Source: Gallionellales bacterium RIFCSPLOWO2_02_FULL_57_47 (GTDB lineage: Bacteria > Pseudomonadota > Gammaproteobacteria > Burkholderiales > Gallionellaceae). From it: a DNA stretch of 40,471 nt. The notes under the pieces are model-generated. The model was not told where the DNA came from. It worked only from the letters and a program-made list of their open reading frames with translations, and searched no databases. Positions 33,095 through 40,471 of the stretch are shown one piece after another (within the stretch, counting starts at the first letter, position 1; each line of letters starts with the position of its first letter). The stretch lies in NCBI GenBank assembly GCA_001801175.1, contig MGWZ01000114.1, positions 1-40,471 of the forward strand. The letters run 5' to 3'. Made by a program: the position numbers and the translations under genes.

Positions 33095-34377
33095 TTCGCG
33101 CTCCGTATTTTCCATACCGCCGCCGACCCGGAAGTTTCCTGGTCAAGCGACAGGTTGCGTTCCGCCAGCGCGGTTTTCATCTGCTGCATCGGCGCTTCTG
33201 CATTGGGTTGAAAGCGCACGAACAGGACGCGTTCGCGATATTCCAGCGCGGCAATGGCAGATGGCTTGCCTGAAGCTGCTGCAACGCTTGCCCACGCCTC
33301 GCCAAAGGTTGCTGTGATCGCCGTAAAATCATCCGGCGAGGCCAGTCCCGCATCGTGTCTGGCCATCGCGATCTTCTGCTTCATTTGCGCGGCAGGATCG
33401 ATGATTACAGTCTCTTTCGGAAAAGCCGATTTGTAGACCTGGATCATCGACGCGCGCAACGATTTGGCCTCGGCCTTCATACGCCACCAGTCGATATTCA
33501 AGGCGGCGACATTGATGAGCAGTACCGTTGCCGCAAGTGCCAGCGGCCAGCGCCATGCACGCAGATCCAGCCTGGGGCCGGCTCCCGCACCCAGTCCAGC
33601 CATCAAATCGAGCGTCGCGCCGTTGGCGCCGGAAATCCAGTGTGACCAGTTATCGGTCAATACGCTGATTCGTTTATTCAGTGCGCCGCTGTCATTGACC
33701 GCTTGCTGATATGCGGCCACCCCGGATTGCGGCACATACAGCGCAATCGATGCCTCGGGCACAACCGCGCACAAAGTCTGGATTACCTCGCGCGCAGCCG
33801 ATGCATCGGCTGCTGTACCGATAGCCAGGCCGATGCCGTCATGTTCCGACAAGTGGAGCGTCATATCGATAGCATGGTTAAGTTCGCTTACGGCTACGGC
33901 CACGCTGCCCTGCTGGCCGGATTGGGCAGACTGACAAGGCAAGCACAATTGCGCGGGCAGCGCTGCTATCTGGCGGGCTCCATAAGAGACCAATGTACTG
34001 GACAGAGTTTCGAGCCAGGCGCGCTGCACCACCGCAATGGTGCGCAACCCTTCGGCCAGGCCGCCTGCAACGATCACGCAATCGGGCGGATCGCCAATCA
34101 ACTGATCTTCCACCATGTTGGGCAATGCGGCCTTCAGTCTGGCGGGTGATAGCGGCGGCACTTTAACGCGCAGCAAGGTGACATCGCTGGCGGCCAGCAG
34201 CAGCACCACGCGCTGCGCCGTGGCTACAGTGTCCGACAAATCCGACAATGGGGCTGTGCCCTGACGCTCGATCGAGCAGCCATGCGACACCAGTGCGAAC
34301 ATGCAGGGCAGGGCAGGCCATTGGGGCGTGTTGTCGGCAACGGCCTTGGAAGCCAGGCGGATATAGAGTGTGCTCAA
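33091..34377 (-). CDS. gspL: Type II secretion protein GspL (TTG start)
   Basis: 428-aa GspL. A cytoplasmic actin-like domain (residues 1-260) has VVLLLAASDVTLLRVKVPPL and LPNMVEDQLIGDP, the phrase typical of the family. One membrane helix lies near 277 (WPLALAATVLLINVAALNID), followed by a small periplasmic domain. GspL binds GspE and GspM. The start is TTG at 34377 (STLYIRLASKA follows), with no clear ribosome-binding site. An ATG upstream is in another frame and stops at once. It is the first gene of the type II locus; its promoter must lie in 34378-34631. Confidence 0.92.
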   Translation of the reverse strand: MSTLYIRLASKAVADNTPQWPALPCMFALVSHGCSIERQGTAPLSDLSDTVATAQRVVLLLAASDVTLLRVKVPPLSPARLKAALPNMVEDQLIGDPPDCVIVAGGLAEGLRTIAVVQRAWLETLSSTLVSYGARQIAALPAQLCLPCQSAQSGQQGSVAVAVSELNHAIDMTLHLSEHDGIGLAIGTAADASAAREVIQTLCAVVPEASIALYVPQSGVAAYQQAVNDSGALNKRISVLTDNWSHWISGANGATLDLMAGLGAGAGPRLDLRAWRWPLALAATVLLINVAALNIDWWRMKAEAKSLRASMIQVYKSAFPKETVIIDPAAQMKQKIAMARHDAGLASPDDFTAITATFGEAWASVAAASGKPSAIAALEYRERVLFVRFQPNAEAPMQQMKTALAERNLSLDQETSGSAAVWKIRSAK

Positions 34378-34631
34378 GGGGTCTTGCCAGCTTTGCAGGT
34401 GGGTAGCATGAAAAAATGTATGTTTGTCATATCCGAAATAATATCTTAATATGCTCTATGGGATGTATAAGTGTTGTGAGTGCCGCTACTGCACGGGGTT
34501 CATTATCCGCACCCGGACTGTAAATGTCGATCTCACCATGCGCACCCTGAAATGAAGCATTACCCACTTGAAACTCAAAAGATGCACAAAAATTTTGTTC
34601 CGTTGTGGTTGTACACTTTGGAGACAAGTAA

Positions 34632-35369
34632 ATGGGCACCTTTAAAACCGCGGGCCAAACTCCCAAGCAGAATCATCTGCTCGCCGCCCTGCCTGAGAAG
34701 ATATTCGAACGGCTTTCCCCCCATCTGGAATTGATCCCTATACAGCTCGGTGAAGTACTTTGCGAATCCGGCGGCCAATCGCAATACGTCTATTTCCCGA
34801 CGACTGCCATCCTGTCCCTGCACTACGTTATGGAGGACGGCGCAACGGCCGAAATCGCGGGTGTGGGCAATGAGGGCGTGCTCGGCATTTCACTTTTCCT
34901 GGGCGGATTAACCACACCCATCCAGGCCACTGTGCAGACTGCGGGCTGGGGTTACCGGTTGAAAGCGCGGTTGATGATGGAAGAATTCAACCGTACCGGG
35001 GGGCGACGTGCCGGCGCATTGCATAATAAGTTTCTGCGTTACACCCAGGCATTAATGACACAGATGTCCCAAACAGCGGTCTGCTATCGACATCATTCTG
35101 TGGAGCAGCAACTATGCCGCTGGCTGTTGTTAACCCTCGATCGGCTTCCCACAAATGAATTGACCATGACACAGGAATTGATTGCCAGCATGCTAGGCGT
35201 TCGCCGCGAAGGTATCACGGAATCCGCCGGGAACTTGCAGCGCGCTGGTTTGATCAGTTACCGCCGGGGGCACATCACGGTGCTTGATCGATCAGGGTTG
35301 GAGTCTCACGCCTGCGAATGTTACAACGTGGTCAAGAAAGAATTCCATCGCTTGCTGAGCGAGGTATAG
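34632..35369 (+). CDS. Crp/Fnr-like transcriptional regulator (paralogue A)
   Basis: 245-aa Crp/Fnr-superfamily regulator. An N-terminal cyclic-nucleotide-binding-like fold (about residues 10-140) has LGEVLCESGGQSQYVYFPTT and VGNEGVLGISLFLGG. A C-terminal winged helix (about 165-240) has LTMTQELIASMLGVRREGIT as the recognition helix region. It lacks the Arg-Ser/Thr cAMP pocket motif of Crp and the N-terminal cysteines of Fnr, so the ligand is unknown. GGAG precedes the ATG by eight bases. It is divergent from gspL and about 75 percent identical by eye to the gene at 38993. Confidence 0.9.
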   Translation: MGTFKTAGQTPKQNHLLAALPEKIFERLSPHLELIPIQLGEVLCESGGQSQYVYFPTTAILSLHYVMEDGATAEIAGVGNEGVLGISLFLGGLTTPIQATVQTAGWGYRLKARLMMEEFNRTGGRRAGALHNKFLRYTQALMTQMSQTAVCYRHHSVEQQLCRWLLLTLDRLPTNELTMTQELIASMLGVRREGITESAGNLQRAGLISYRRGHITVLDRSGLESHACECYNVVKKEFHRLLSEV

Positions 35370-35398
35370 AACCGCAAAGCAATTAACCCGGTTAATCC

Positions 35399-35721
35399 TT
35401 TAGCCCGCATATTTCACCAGCCATTGCAGCATTGATTTTGATGCATTGGAATGCCAGACAACGACCCTATGCCGCAGCCACGGCTGCTGATAAACCGATA
35501 CGGCGATCCATCTGCCGCAACAGCATCACGCCGCCGTCCGAACTGATGACGCCACCCCGGAAATTTGCCTCGATTACACGGCGTCCAGGACGCCCAAATT
35601 CCATCTGCTCTGCGGCGCACTTTGGCATCGGCACAACCCCTCACATAATCTTGTTCGCAACCTGATGATATGCAGGTTTCAAGTTTGTGCCGATCCTTTA
35701 TTATGAAATATGCGGGCTAAA
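35399..35721. mobile_element. IS1380-family remnant with intact inverted ends
   Basis: An 18-bp perfect inverted repeat bounds the element: TTTAGCCCGCATATTTCA at 35399-35416 and its complement at 35704-35721. Between them, on the - strand, is the start of an IS1380-type transposase (35467-35628). Most of the transposase gene is missing, leaving about 320 bases. It lies 30 bases after the stop of Crp/Fnr paralogue A. Confidence 0.75.
35467..35628 (-). pseudogene. Truncated IS1380-family transposase (N-terminal 53 residues)
   Basis: The - strand frame beginning at the ATG at 35628 encodes 53 residues, including QMEFGRPGRRVIEANFRGG and ISSDGGVMLLRQMDRRIG, which is the N-terminus of IS1380-type transposases. 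It ends at a TAG after AAVAAA, where intact transposases run on for about 400 residues with the DDE catalytic domain. It cannot be active. The rest has been lost by internal deletion, since both terminal repeats of the element remain. Confidence 0.8.
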
Positions 35722-35758
35722 CGGGTATGCGCGTTGCCATACACAAGGCGCCAACAAG

Positions 35759-35785
35759 AAAAAGGACCCTCGCGGGTCCTTTTTC
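35759..35785 (-). terminator. Rho-independent terminator after the ice-binding-like gene
   Basis: AAAAGGACCC/GGGTCCTTTT with a TCGC loop. It lies 20 bases downstream of the - strand DUF3494 gene end; on that strand it ends in a T-run. As a symmetric hairpin it may also stop + strand transcripts. Confidence 0.85.
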
Positions 35786-35804
35786 ATGCTTCGATGTTGC
35801 AGTA

Positions 35805-36755
35805 TTACCTACGGTCGCCTTTACGGCCCGGGTTGCCCGGTTTGTAGTCATCGTCCTCATCGTTCGAACCCCAGGGGTTGTTGTTCGAATTGCCCGGATC
35901 GCAGCCCTCAGGACCGTTGCCTACGCCCTGGTTGCATTTTTTGTGATCTTTATCTTTATCATGGCCATAATGATGCCCATGGCGTTCCTCGACCTTGCAG
36001 ACCAAGGCGCCACCCGGCGGCACCGTGTCGCAACCGGTGACGATGGTGCCACTCATCGTCACTGCGGCCTTCGCCAAAGCTCGCCCGGCGAAGGTTCCCC
36101 TGGTCGTAGTGATCGCTGCACCCGCGAGAATATTTCCTTGGAACACCGAATCCGTCATCTTCGCCGCCTCGGCGACCTGCCAAAACACGTTACACGCGTT
36201 CCCGCCGTTGGCCATGACCATCGAGAAGCTGGTGCCCGTGAGCGCGCCGGTCCCTGCGGTCCCGACTCTGAAAATCCAAGGGCCGTTCCCATTGAGCGTC
36301 AACACGCTGTTCGTGAACGTGACCGCTGCGGGGAAACAGATGACACCGGAATTGACCGAGAGCGGTACGCCCGTGAAGGCCACCTCATTGATGGTCTGCG
36401 TGCATGTCTGGTTGAGCGCGGCGTACGCGGTGTCGAAGTCCGTTACAACCTGAGCGGGGAGCGGCGTGGTGGTCGTCCCCGAAATCGTGCTCCCGGTATT
36501 AGTGAGCGCGCCGGTGAGGACCACGTTTCCGGTGATGGTGGAATCGGTTAAAGTGACCGCACCGGAGGAGCCCACGTTCCCGGTGATGGAGGAACCGGTA
36601 GTGGACACCGCCCCCCCAGACGCGGGCGCACTCAGAACCGCGAAGTCCCCGGCCACACCCATATCTGGTGCGGTTGCGGCTTGAGCCCATGACGTGGAAA
36701 ATAACGCGGCCAGTGCAATCAGGCTCGCGGAGAAATGTTTCTGAAGATGATTCAT
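35805..36755 (-). CDS. DUF3494 ice-binding-type exported protein
   Basis: 316-aa exported protein with a signal peptide cleaved after AQA. The DUF3494 (ice-binding protein, beta-solenoid) domain covers about residues 28-245: start MGVAGDFAVLSA, TYAALNQTCTQ, GVICFPAAVTFTNSVLTLNG, PWIFRVGTAG, the conserved NACNVFWQVAEAAKMTDS and FAGRALAKAAVTMSGTIVTG. The usual SVxG-type repeats are seen (SSITGNVGSSGAV and STITGNVVLTGAL). A C-terminal tail of about 65 residues is low complexity, rich in His, Asp, Lys and Asn-Pro-Gly. DUF3494 proteins bind ice in cold-adapted microbes, but many serve as surface adhesins, so ice binding is not certain. AAGGAG lies close before the ATG. Ca or metal binding by the acidic/His tail is possible. 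Confidence 0.88.
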   Translation of the reverse strand: MNHLQKHFSASLIALAALFSTSWAQAATAPDMGVAGDFAVLSAPASGGAVSTTGSSITGNVGSSGAVTLTDSTITGNVVLTGALTNTGSTISGTTTTPLPAQVVTDFDTAYAALNQTCTQTINEVAFTGVPLSVNSGVICFPAAVTFTNSVLTLNGNGPWIFRVGTAGTGALTGTSFSMVMANGGNACNVFWQVAEAAKMTDSVFQGNILAGAAITTTRGTFAGRALAKAAVTMSGTIVTGCDTVPPGGALVCKVEERHGHHYGHDKDKDHKKCNQGVGNGPEGCDPGNSNNNPWGSNDEDDDYKPGNPGRKGDRR

Positions 36756-37338
36756 GATGAGTCTCCTTAAAAGGTTATTGCCGAAATTAATCAGGAAAGA
36801 ACCCCATGCGGATATGAGCCTTTAGTGAATACACCGCCGACCCCAATGCTGGTGTTCTTTACTTCACGATGAAGACAGAATCTCATACCGGATTTTTTCA
36901 GGCCAACATGACATCAACCGATTTGAAACCATCCATCGATGCGTATTTGTAGCACTTGCCCCAGCGACGCACCGTGCGCTGGCACACACACAAAAGCAAT
37001 TTCCCACGACCGACGCCCGTTCTCCCGTATCGGGTATCTCCAGCTCACCGCCCGAACACAGCATGCTCTGGGCTTCGACAAGGCGCGGGTGTTGCCGCAG
37101 TTTATGGGCAGCAAACCCGTAACGATCACTTTCGCCGGAGGGTAATGAAGCCAAGTGTGCGCTGGCGTACATACAACAGAAAATCCTTGATGTAGTTTCA
37201 CGCCATGCAGCAGGTCGCCGAGGTGCATGGCGTGATCGCGCTGCCAATACAGTATCGGTTTTCGGCATCGGAAGGTTACTTTACATGTCCGGTTGCCGAC
37301 GATGGATACACCAGACTGCGAACTACCAAGGATTTCCA
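36756..37338. other. Intergenic region, no convincing gene
   Basis: 583 bases between the divergent DUF3494 gene and Crp/Fnr paralogue B. It must hold promoters for both. Open frames of 68-151 codons exist on both strands, but none has a recognisable domain, good ribosome-binding site or coherent codon use. I see no tRNA, terminator or transposase fragment here. Confidence 0.5.
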
Positions 37339-38055
37339 ATGCTGGTTGCGTATCGAGTTCCTGCTGCAAACAGTCTGCTAGCTGCCTTGCCTCGCAAGGA
37401 CCGTCAACTGCTGCTTGACCGTCTGGAGCCGATCATGCTGACTTTCGGCGAAGTGCTCTATCGTCCCGGTGAACCGATACGCCATGTCTACTTCCCGACC
37501 GATTCGCTGGTGTCTTTGCTCGCGCTGGCAGAAGGACATCAGGCCCTGGGTGTCGGACTGGTCGGCCATGAAGGCATGCTCGGAATCCCCCTGGCGCTTG
37601 GGGTAAGCGTTTCGCCGGTGTGCGCCATGGTACAGGGGGCCGGGATGGCCTTGCGCATGACATCCGCGCACTTTAACAACGAATTTCAGCGAAACGCGTT
37701 CCTGCAACGCGAGGTGTACCGGTACACTTACGAACTGATGGTCCAATTTACGCAAACCGCCGCGTGCAACCGCTTTCACCTGGTAGAAGCCCGCCTCGCC
37801 CGCTGGCTGCTGATGACGCGCGACCGAGTGGGGTCGAATCAATTTCATCTGACGCAGGATCTTCTTGGCAATATGCTGGGTGTGCGGCGTGTCGGCGTTA
37901 CCAAGGCCGCCGGCGATTTGCGCCTGCGCAAGCTGATCAGTTACAACCGAGGCGAAATCAGTGTTCTTGACGGTGGTGGTCTGGAAGCAGCCGCTTGCCA
38001 GTGTTACCAGATCATCAAGGGCATGCATTACGTCGCGAGTTCAGTGAGGTATTGA
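37339..38055 (+). CDS. Crp/Fnr-like transcriptional regulator (paralogue B, diverged)
   Basis: 238-aa Crp/Fnr-superfamily regulator. The sensor domain (about residues 8-135) has LTFGEVLYRPGEPIRHVYFP and VGHEGMLGIPLALG. The winged helix (about 165-235) has FHLTQDLLGNMLGVRRVGVT. It shares the same domain plan and motifs as the two neighbours (YFPT, VGxEGxLGxxLxxG, CxRxH, MLGVRR) but is clearly more diverged. No Fnr-type Cys cluster is present. AAGGA lies six bases before the ATG at 37339, which is preferred to an upstream in-frame ATG at 37285. It is divergent from the ice-binding-type gene. Confidence 0.88.
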   Translation: MLVAYRVPAANSLLAALPRKDRQLLLDRLEPIMLTFGEVLYRPGEPIRHVYFPTDSLVSLLALAEGHQALGVGLVGHEGMLGIPLALGVSVSPVCAMVQGAGMALRMTSAHFNNEFQRNAFLQREVYRYTYELMVQFTQTAACNRFHLVEARLARWLLMTRDRVGSNQFHLTQDLLGNMLGVRRVGVTKAAGDLRLRKLISYNRGEISVLDGGGLEAAACQCYQIIKGMHYVASSVRY

Positions 38056-38133
38056 TTTATTCCCCCAGGCTGCCGTTGCCAAATAGCCTTTGGCAGTAAG
38101 CGTCGTCATGCGTTGTTGGCAGACCAGATCGCG

Positions 38134-38230
38134 AAAAAAGGCCCGGGACGGGATTGCCGTCACCGGGCCTGGGTACTTCAGGTGTTTTCAGGGGGAAGTG
38201 CAAACACCCGTGCGTATCGTCCTCCTCTGC
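38134..38230 (-). ncRNA. Candidate small RNA with terminator on the - strand
   Basis: On the - strand, a hairpin (GGTGTTT/AAACACC, 38208-38181) is followed by a second strong GC hairpin (AGGCCCGG with CCGGGCCT, 38170-38140) and a T6 run (38139-38134), which is the structure of a Rho-independent terminator. No - strand gene feeds it: the only open frame here reads straight through the terminator. The 5' end is unknown; an AGGAGG at 38226-38221 could instead serve a very short peptide. The terminator is well supported; the RNA is inferred. Confidence 0.45.
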
Positions 38231-38379
38231 TCCGAAACACTCTGTTCGATAACGCACATAATGGAACCTCTAAAAATCCCGTTATTGATTAAATCCGATC
38301 ATGGTTCGACAATCTCACACCCACAGGGTGCGAGAACCTCTGCGAGGCCACGAACGGATTAAATCGGCGTTTCCTCAGT

Positions 38380-38520
38380 CTTACTGTGTCACAAAGCGCT
38401 GAAGGGCGCATTGCGGCGTTAAAATCAGGCTCAAAATGCTCATTTACTACATGTAAACTCCGCTTTTTCGCCTGATTTTGCCTTGCGCTGCATCCCTTGA
38501 TCGCTTTGTGACACAGTAAG
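38380..38520. repeat. 141-bp palindromic element
   Basis: Perfect 19-bp ends (CTTACTGTGTCACAAAGCG at 38380-38398, complement at 38502-38520) with further imperfect pairing inside (AAAATCAGGC with GCCTGATTTT, and GTTTACATGTAG near the centre). It has no coding capacity. It looks like a non-autonomous mobile or extragenic palindrome. Confidence 0.8.
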
Positions 38521-38992
38521 ATTAGTGCAAGCGGAACCTGTCATTGATGCAAGGGGTCGTTACAGCAGAGACTGTTCGCGATGTTGCAACTCTTGAGGAG
38601 GCAAGCATCAATTCCAGCCTGTCAGCGTACCTGGCGCACACCATGTCGGGCAAACACTGACAACCAATTCTCCCAATTCCCTACGGAAAAATCAGGCAAA
38701 CACCTATGCAACTTCCTTGCGTTTTGAAACATTATTCGAAAATGGAATTTGCATATCTGGTGAACCACTAAGAATTCAGGGTTCGTCCATTACCCCACAA
38801 GGGGACGCCGACCTGCTACGGGCTGAAGCCCTTGCGGAATCGTCAGCAAGGAGCGGAAGAGTGGCAAGCAGTCTATCCAGCGTATACATCGCAAATATGG
38901 ATTTTTGGAGGTATCTTCTACATGCTCGACCTTCGTTGTTCCGCTGAAATTTTATGTTGACCCTATCTGCAGCGCGCTCTGGAGCAAGGAAA
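38521..38992. other. Intergenic region upstream of Crp/Fnr paralogue C
   Basis: Together with the palindrome and the RNA candidate, this fills the 38056-38992 gap. Only very short frames occur, for example a 12-codon frame after GGAGG near 38909-38913 whose stop (TGA) falls inside the start region of the next gene. That could be a leader peptide, but nothing confirms it. No larger gene is supported. Confidence 0.4.
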
Positions 38993-39766
38993 ATGGTCAC
39001 TATTGTCCCCACACTGCACGGCCCCAGGCAAAACCATCTTCTCGCCACCCTGCCTGCGGAAATACTCGAGCGCCTGTCACCCCATCTGGAACTGGTCTCG
39101 ATGCCGCTCGGCGAAGTCATCTGCGAATCCGGCGGCCAATTGCAGCACGTCTATTTCCCGACGACAGCCATCTTGTCTATACATTACGTGCTGGAGAACG
39201 GCGCATCGTGTGAAATCGCGGGAGTGGGCAATGAAGGCCTGCTCGGGGTTTCACTTTTCATGGGCGGCAATACCACGCCCAGCCGTGCCGCCGTGCAGAC
39301 TGCGGGCCATGCCTACCGACTGAAAGGGCGGTTGATGATAGAGGAATTCAATCGTGCCGGGGGGCGCCGTGCCGGCGCACTACAGAAGTTGATGCTGCGT
39401 TACACCCAGGCACTAATTTTACAGACAGCCAAAACTGCGGTCTGCAACCGGTATCATTCGCTGGAGCAGCAACTGTGCCGCTGGCTGTTGTCTACCCTCG
39501 ATCGATTGCCCTCGAATGAACTGACCATAACGCAGGAATTGATTGCCAACATGCTCGGCGTGCGCCGTGAAGGGATTACCGAGGCAGCCGGGCATTTGCA
39601 GCAAGCGGGATTCATACACTGCCGGCGCGGCCACATCACCGTACTTGACCGATCGGGACTGGAATCCCGCGTGTGTGAATGCTATGCCGTGGTCAAGAAG
39701 GAATTCCATCGCTTGCTGACCGATGTACCTAATCACCAGGCCCTTCCCACAGTCGTTCGCCGTTAA
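38993..39766 (+). CDS. Crp/Fnr-like transcriptional regulator (paralogue C)
   Basis: 257-aa Crp/Fnr-superfamily regulator, close paralogue of the gene at 34632. It shares long identical stretches such as RRGHITVLDRSGLES, LGVRREGITE and GGRRAGAL. The sensor domain runs from about residue 12 to 140 and the winged helix from about 165 to 240. It has a C-terminal extension of about 13 residues (PNHQALPTVVRR) that paralogue A lacks. The ATG at 38993, with GGAGCAAGGAA just upstream, is chosen over an in-frame ATG at 38954 with no ribosome-binding site. The ligand is unknown. Confidence 0.9.
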   Translation: MVTIVPTLHGPRQNHLLATLPAEILERLSPHLELVSMPLGEVICESGGQLQHVYFPTTAILSIHYVLENGASCEIAGVGNEGLLGVSLFMGGNTTPSRAAVQTAGHAYRLKGRLMIEEFNRAGGRRAGALQKLMLRYTQALILQTAKTAVCNRYHSLEQQLCRWLLSTLDRLPSNELTITQELIANMLGVRREGITEAAGHLQQAGFIHCRRGHITVLDRSGLESRVCECYAVVKKEFHRLLTDVPNHQALPTVVRR

Positions 39767-40019
39767 TCCTCCATCCCGCTTCACGCTTGTCATAAATTTC
39801 CGCCCTATGTGCGATAACGCACGGAGGGCAACAGCCTTAATCGTTAAGATTTAAAAAAATGCGCAAAATTCATTTTCCGACTCACTACCCCTTCCTGGCG
39901 CCCGCAAGCAAAGACACGCATTTTATTGTGCAGGATGAGTACATAAGCAGGTGATGTGCTGCGCGCAGTTTCAGCCGCGCGATGCGCCAGCCTAATTCGC
40001 GGTTTAACAAAGGTAAGCC

Positions 40020-40471
40020 ATGCCCGAAACAATCCGCGACCCCGCCATTCTCAACCCCGCCGCTGGCGCGGCGGAGGGCATCACCGAGAGACGACGCCAG
40101 GAGGCCTTGCTTAAAACCGGGGCTTTGCAGAACGCGATTTTCAACAGCGCCAACTTCTCAAGCATCGCCACCGACGCGCAGGGCGTCATCCAGATATTCA
40201 ACGTCGGCGCGGAACGCATGCTGGGCTATGCGGCCGCCGACGTGATGAACAAGATCACGCCGGCCGACATCTCCGATCCGCAGGAAGTGATTGCGCGTGC
40301 CAAGGCGTTGAGCGTCGAACTCGGAACAAAGATTACGCCGGGCTTCGAGGCCCTGGTGTTCAAGGCCTCGCGCGGCATCGAGGACATCTACGAGCTGACC
40401 TACATCCGCAAGGATGGCAGCCGCTTTCCGGCGGTGGTGTCGGTCACGGCGCTGCGCGACGACCAAAACGC
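40020..40471 (+). CDS. PAS-domain signalling protein, N-terminal part (cut by window end)
   Basis: The frame from the ATG at 40020 stays open for 150 codons to the window edge. It encodes a short Pro/Ala-rich start with a helix (ITERRRQEALLKTGAL), then a PAS domain: AIFNSANFSSIATDAQGVIQ, IFNVGAERMLGYAAADVMNK and YIRKDGSRFPAVVSVTALRD. Such PAS modules head sensor histidine kinases, diguanylate cyclases and chemoreceptors; the output domain lies beyond the window. AAAGG is placed six bases before the ATG. The 253 bases before it (39767-40019) are AT-rich and non-coding. Confidence 0.85.
   Translation, partial: MPETIRDPAILNPAAGAAEGITERRRQEALLKTGALQNAIFNSANFSSIATDAQGVIQIFNVGAERMLGYAAADVMNKITPADISDPQEVIARAKALSVELGTKITPGFEALVFKASRGIEDIYELTYIRKDGSRFPAVVSVTALRDDQN

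Noticed and set aside
36864-37369. Open frames of 134-151 codons on the - strand
   Set aside because: No recognisable family, Cys/Arg-rich shadow-like composition, no ribosome-binding site; the longer one overlaps the start of a regulator gene.
38057-38257. 66-codon - strand frame at the candidate small RNA
   Set aside because: It reads straight through a strong terminator hairpin with T6, so it is unlikely to be translated as a whole.
38717-38947. 76-codon open frame on the + strand before Crp/Fnr paralogue C
   Set aside because: No ribosome-binding site or similarity; it includes a likely leader or promoter region.
39844-40032. 62-codon open frame on the - strand
   Set aside because: No ribosome-binding site, atypical composition, and overlap with the start of the PAS-domain gene.
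1-40471. CRISPR array expected because of the Cas6-like gene
   Set aside because: I found no regularly spaced direct repeats; all repeats seen are palindromic intergenic elements.

Overview
The window looks like chromosomal DNA of a chemolithotrophic sulfur-oxidising betaproteobacterium, probably Nitrosomonadales (Gallionellaceae or Sulfuricellaceae type). That placement is an inference from gene content, GC-rich codon use and repeat types; no rRNA or other taxonomic marker is present. The core is a complete reverse (oxidative) dissimilatory sulfite reductase cluster, dsrABEFHCMKLJOPN, on the + strand from 7066 to 19033. It is followed by a DUF4202 gene, a fused siroheme synthase (cysG), an uncharacterised periplasmic protein and an Mrp-type Fe-S ATPase.

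Region by region. 1-478 is packed with dispersed palindromic repeats. 479-3374 (+) holds a DUF302-like exported protein, a TusA-like sulfur carrier, a DsrE2-like protein and a FadL-type outer-membrane channel. 3450-6722 (-) is a six-gene operon divergent from dsrA: a 74-aa protein with a TTG start, a stand-alone Cas6/Cmx6-like protein, a DsrC paralogue lacking both functional cysteines, a tandem TusA-TusA protein, a 198-aa unknown, and a TauD/TfdA-like dioxygenase. 7066-23251 (+) is the dsr cluster and its accessory genes. A palindromic repeat at 23261-23355 shares a 44-nt unit (2 mismatches, inverted) with positions 36-79, so related repeats lie at both ends of the sulfur block.

23651-26001 (+) encodes two exported proteins: an M15-type peptidase with Ig-like and Cys-rich regions, and a protein with a C-terminal Ig-like domain. 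26088-34377 (-) is a type II secretion locus in the order gspL-M-N-D-E-F-C without pseudopilin genes. Its three non-overlapping junctions gspN/gspM, gspE/gspF and gspF/gspC each carry a different palindromic repeat. 34632-39766 holds three Crp/Fnr-like regulators (two of them close paralogues), an IS1380-family remnant with intact inverted ends, a DUF3494 ice-binding-type adhesin, a 141-bp palindromic element and a possible small RNA with terminator. The window ends inside a PAS-domain signalling gene.

How the genes work together (known pathway plus inference): sulfane sulfur is handed through TusA and DsrE2/DsrEFH to DsrC. DsrMKJOP and DsrL process the trisulfide form and electrons, and DsrAB with amidated siroheme (CysG, then DsrN) oxidises the sulfur to sulfite. 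The divergent operon repeats the sulfur-carrier theme (double TusA, DsrC-like) but joins it to an RNA-processing-type protein. That combination is the most unusual part of the window. The dsrO gene also carries an in-frame copy of a dispersed palindrome.
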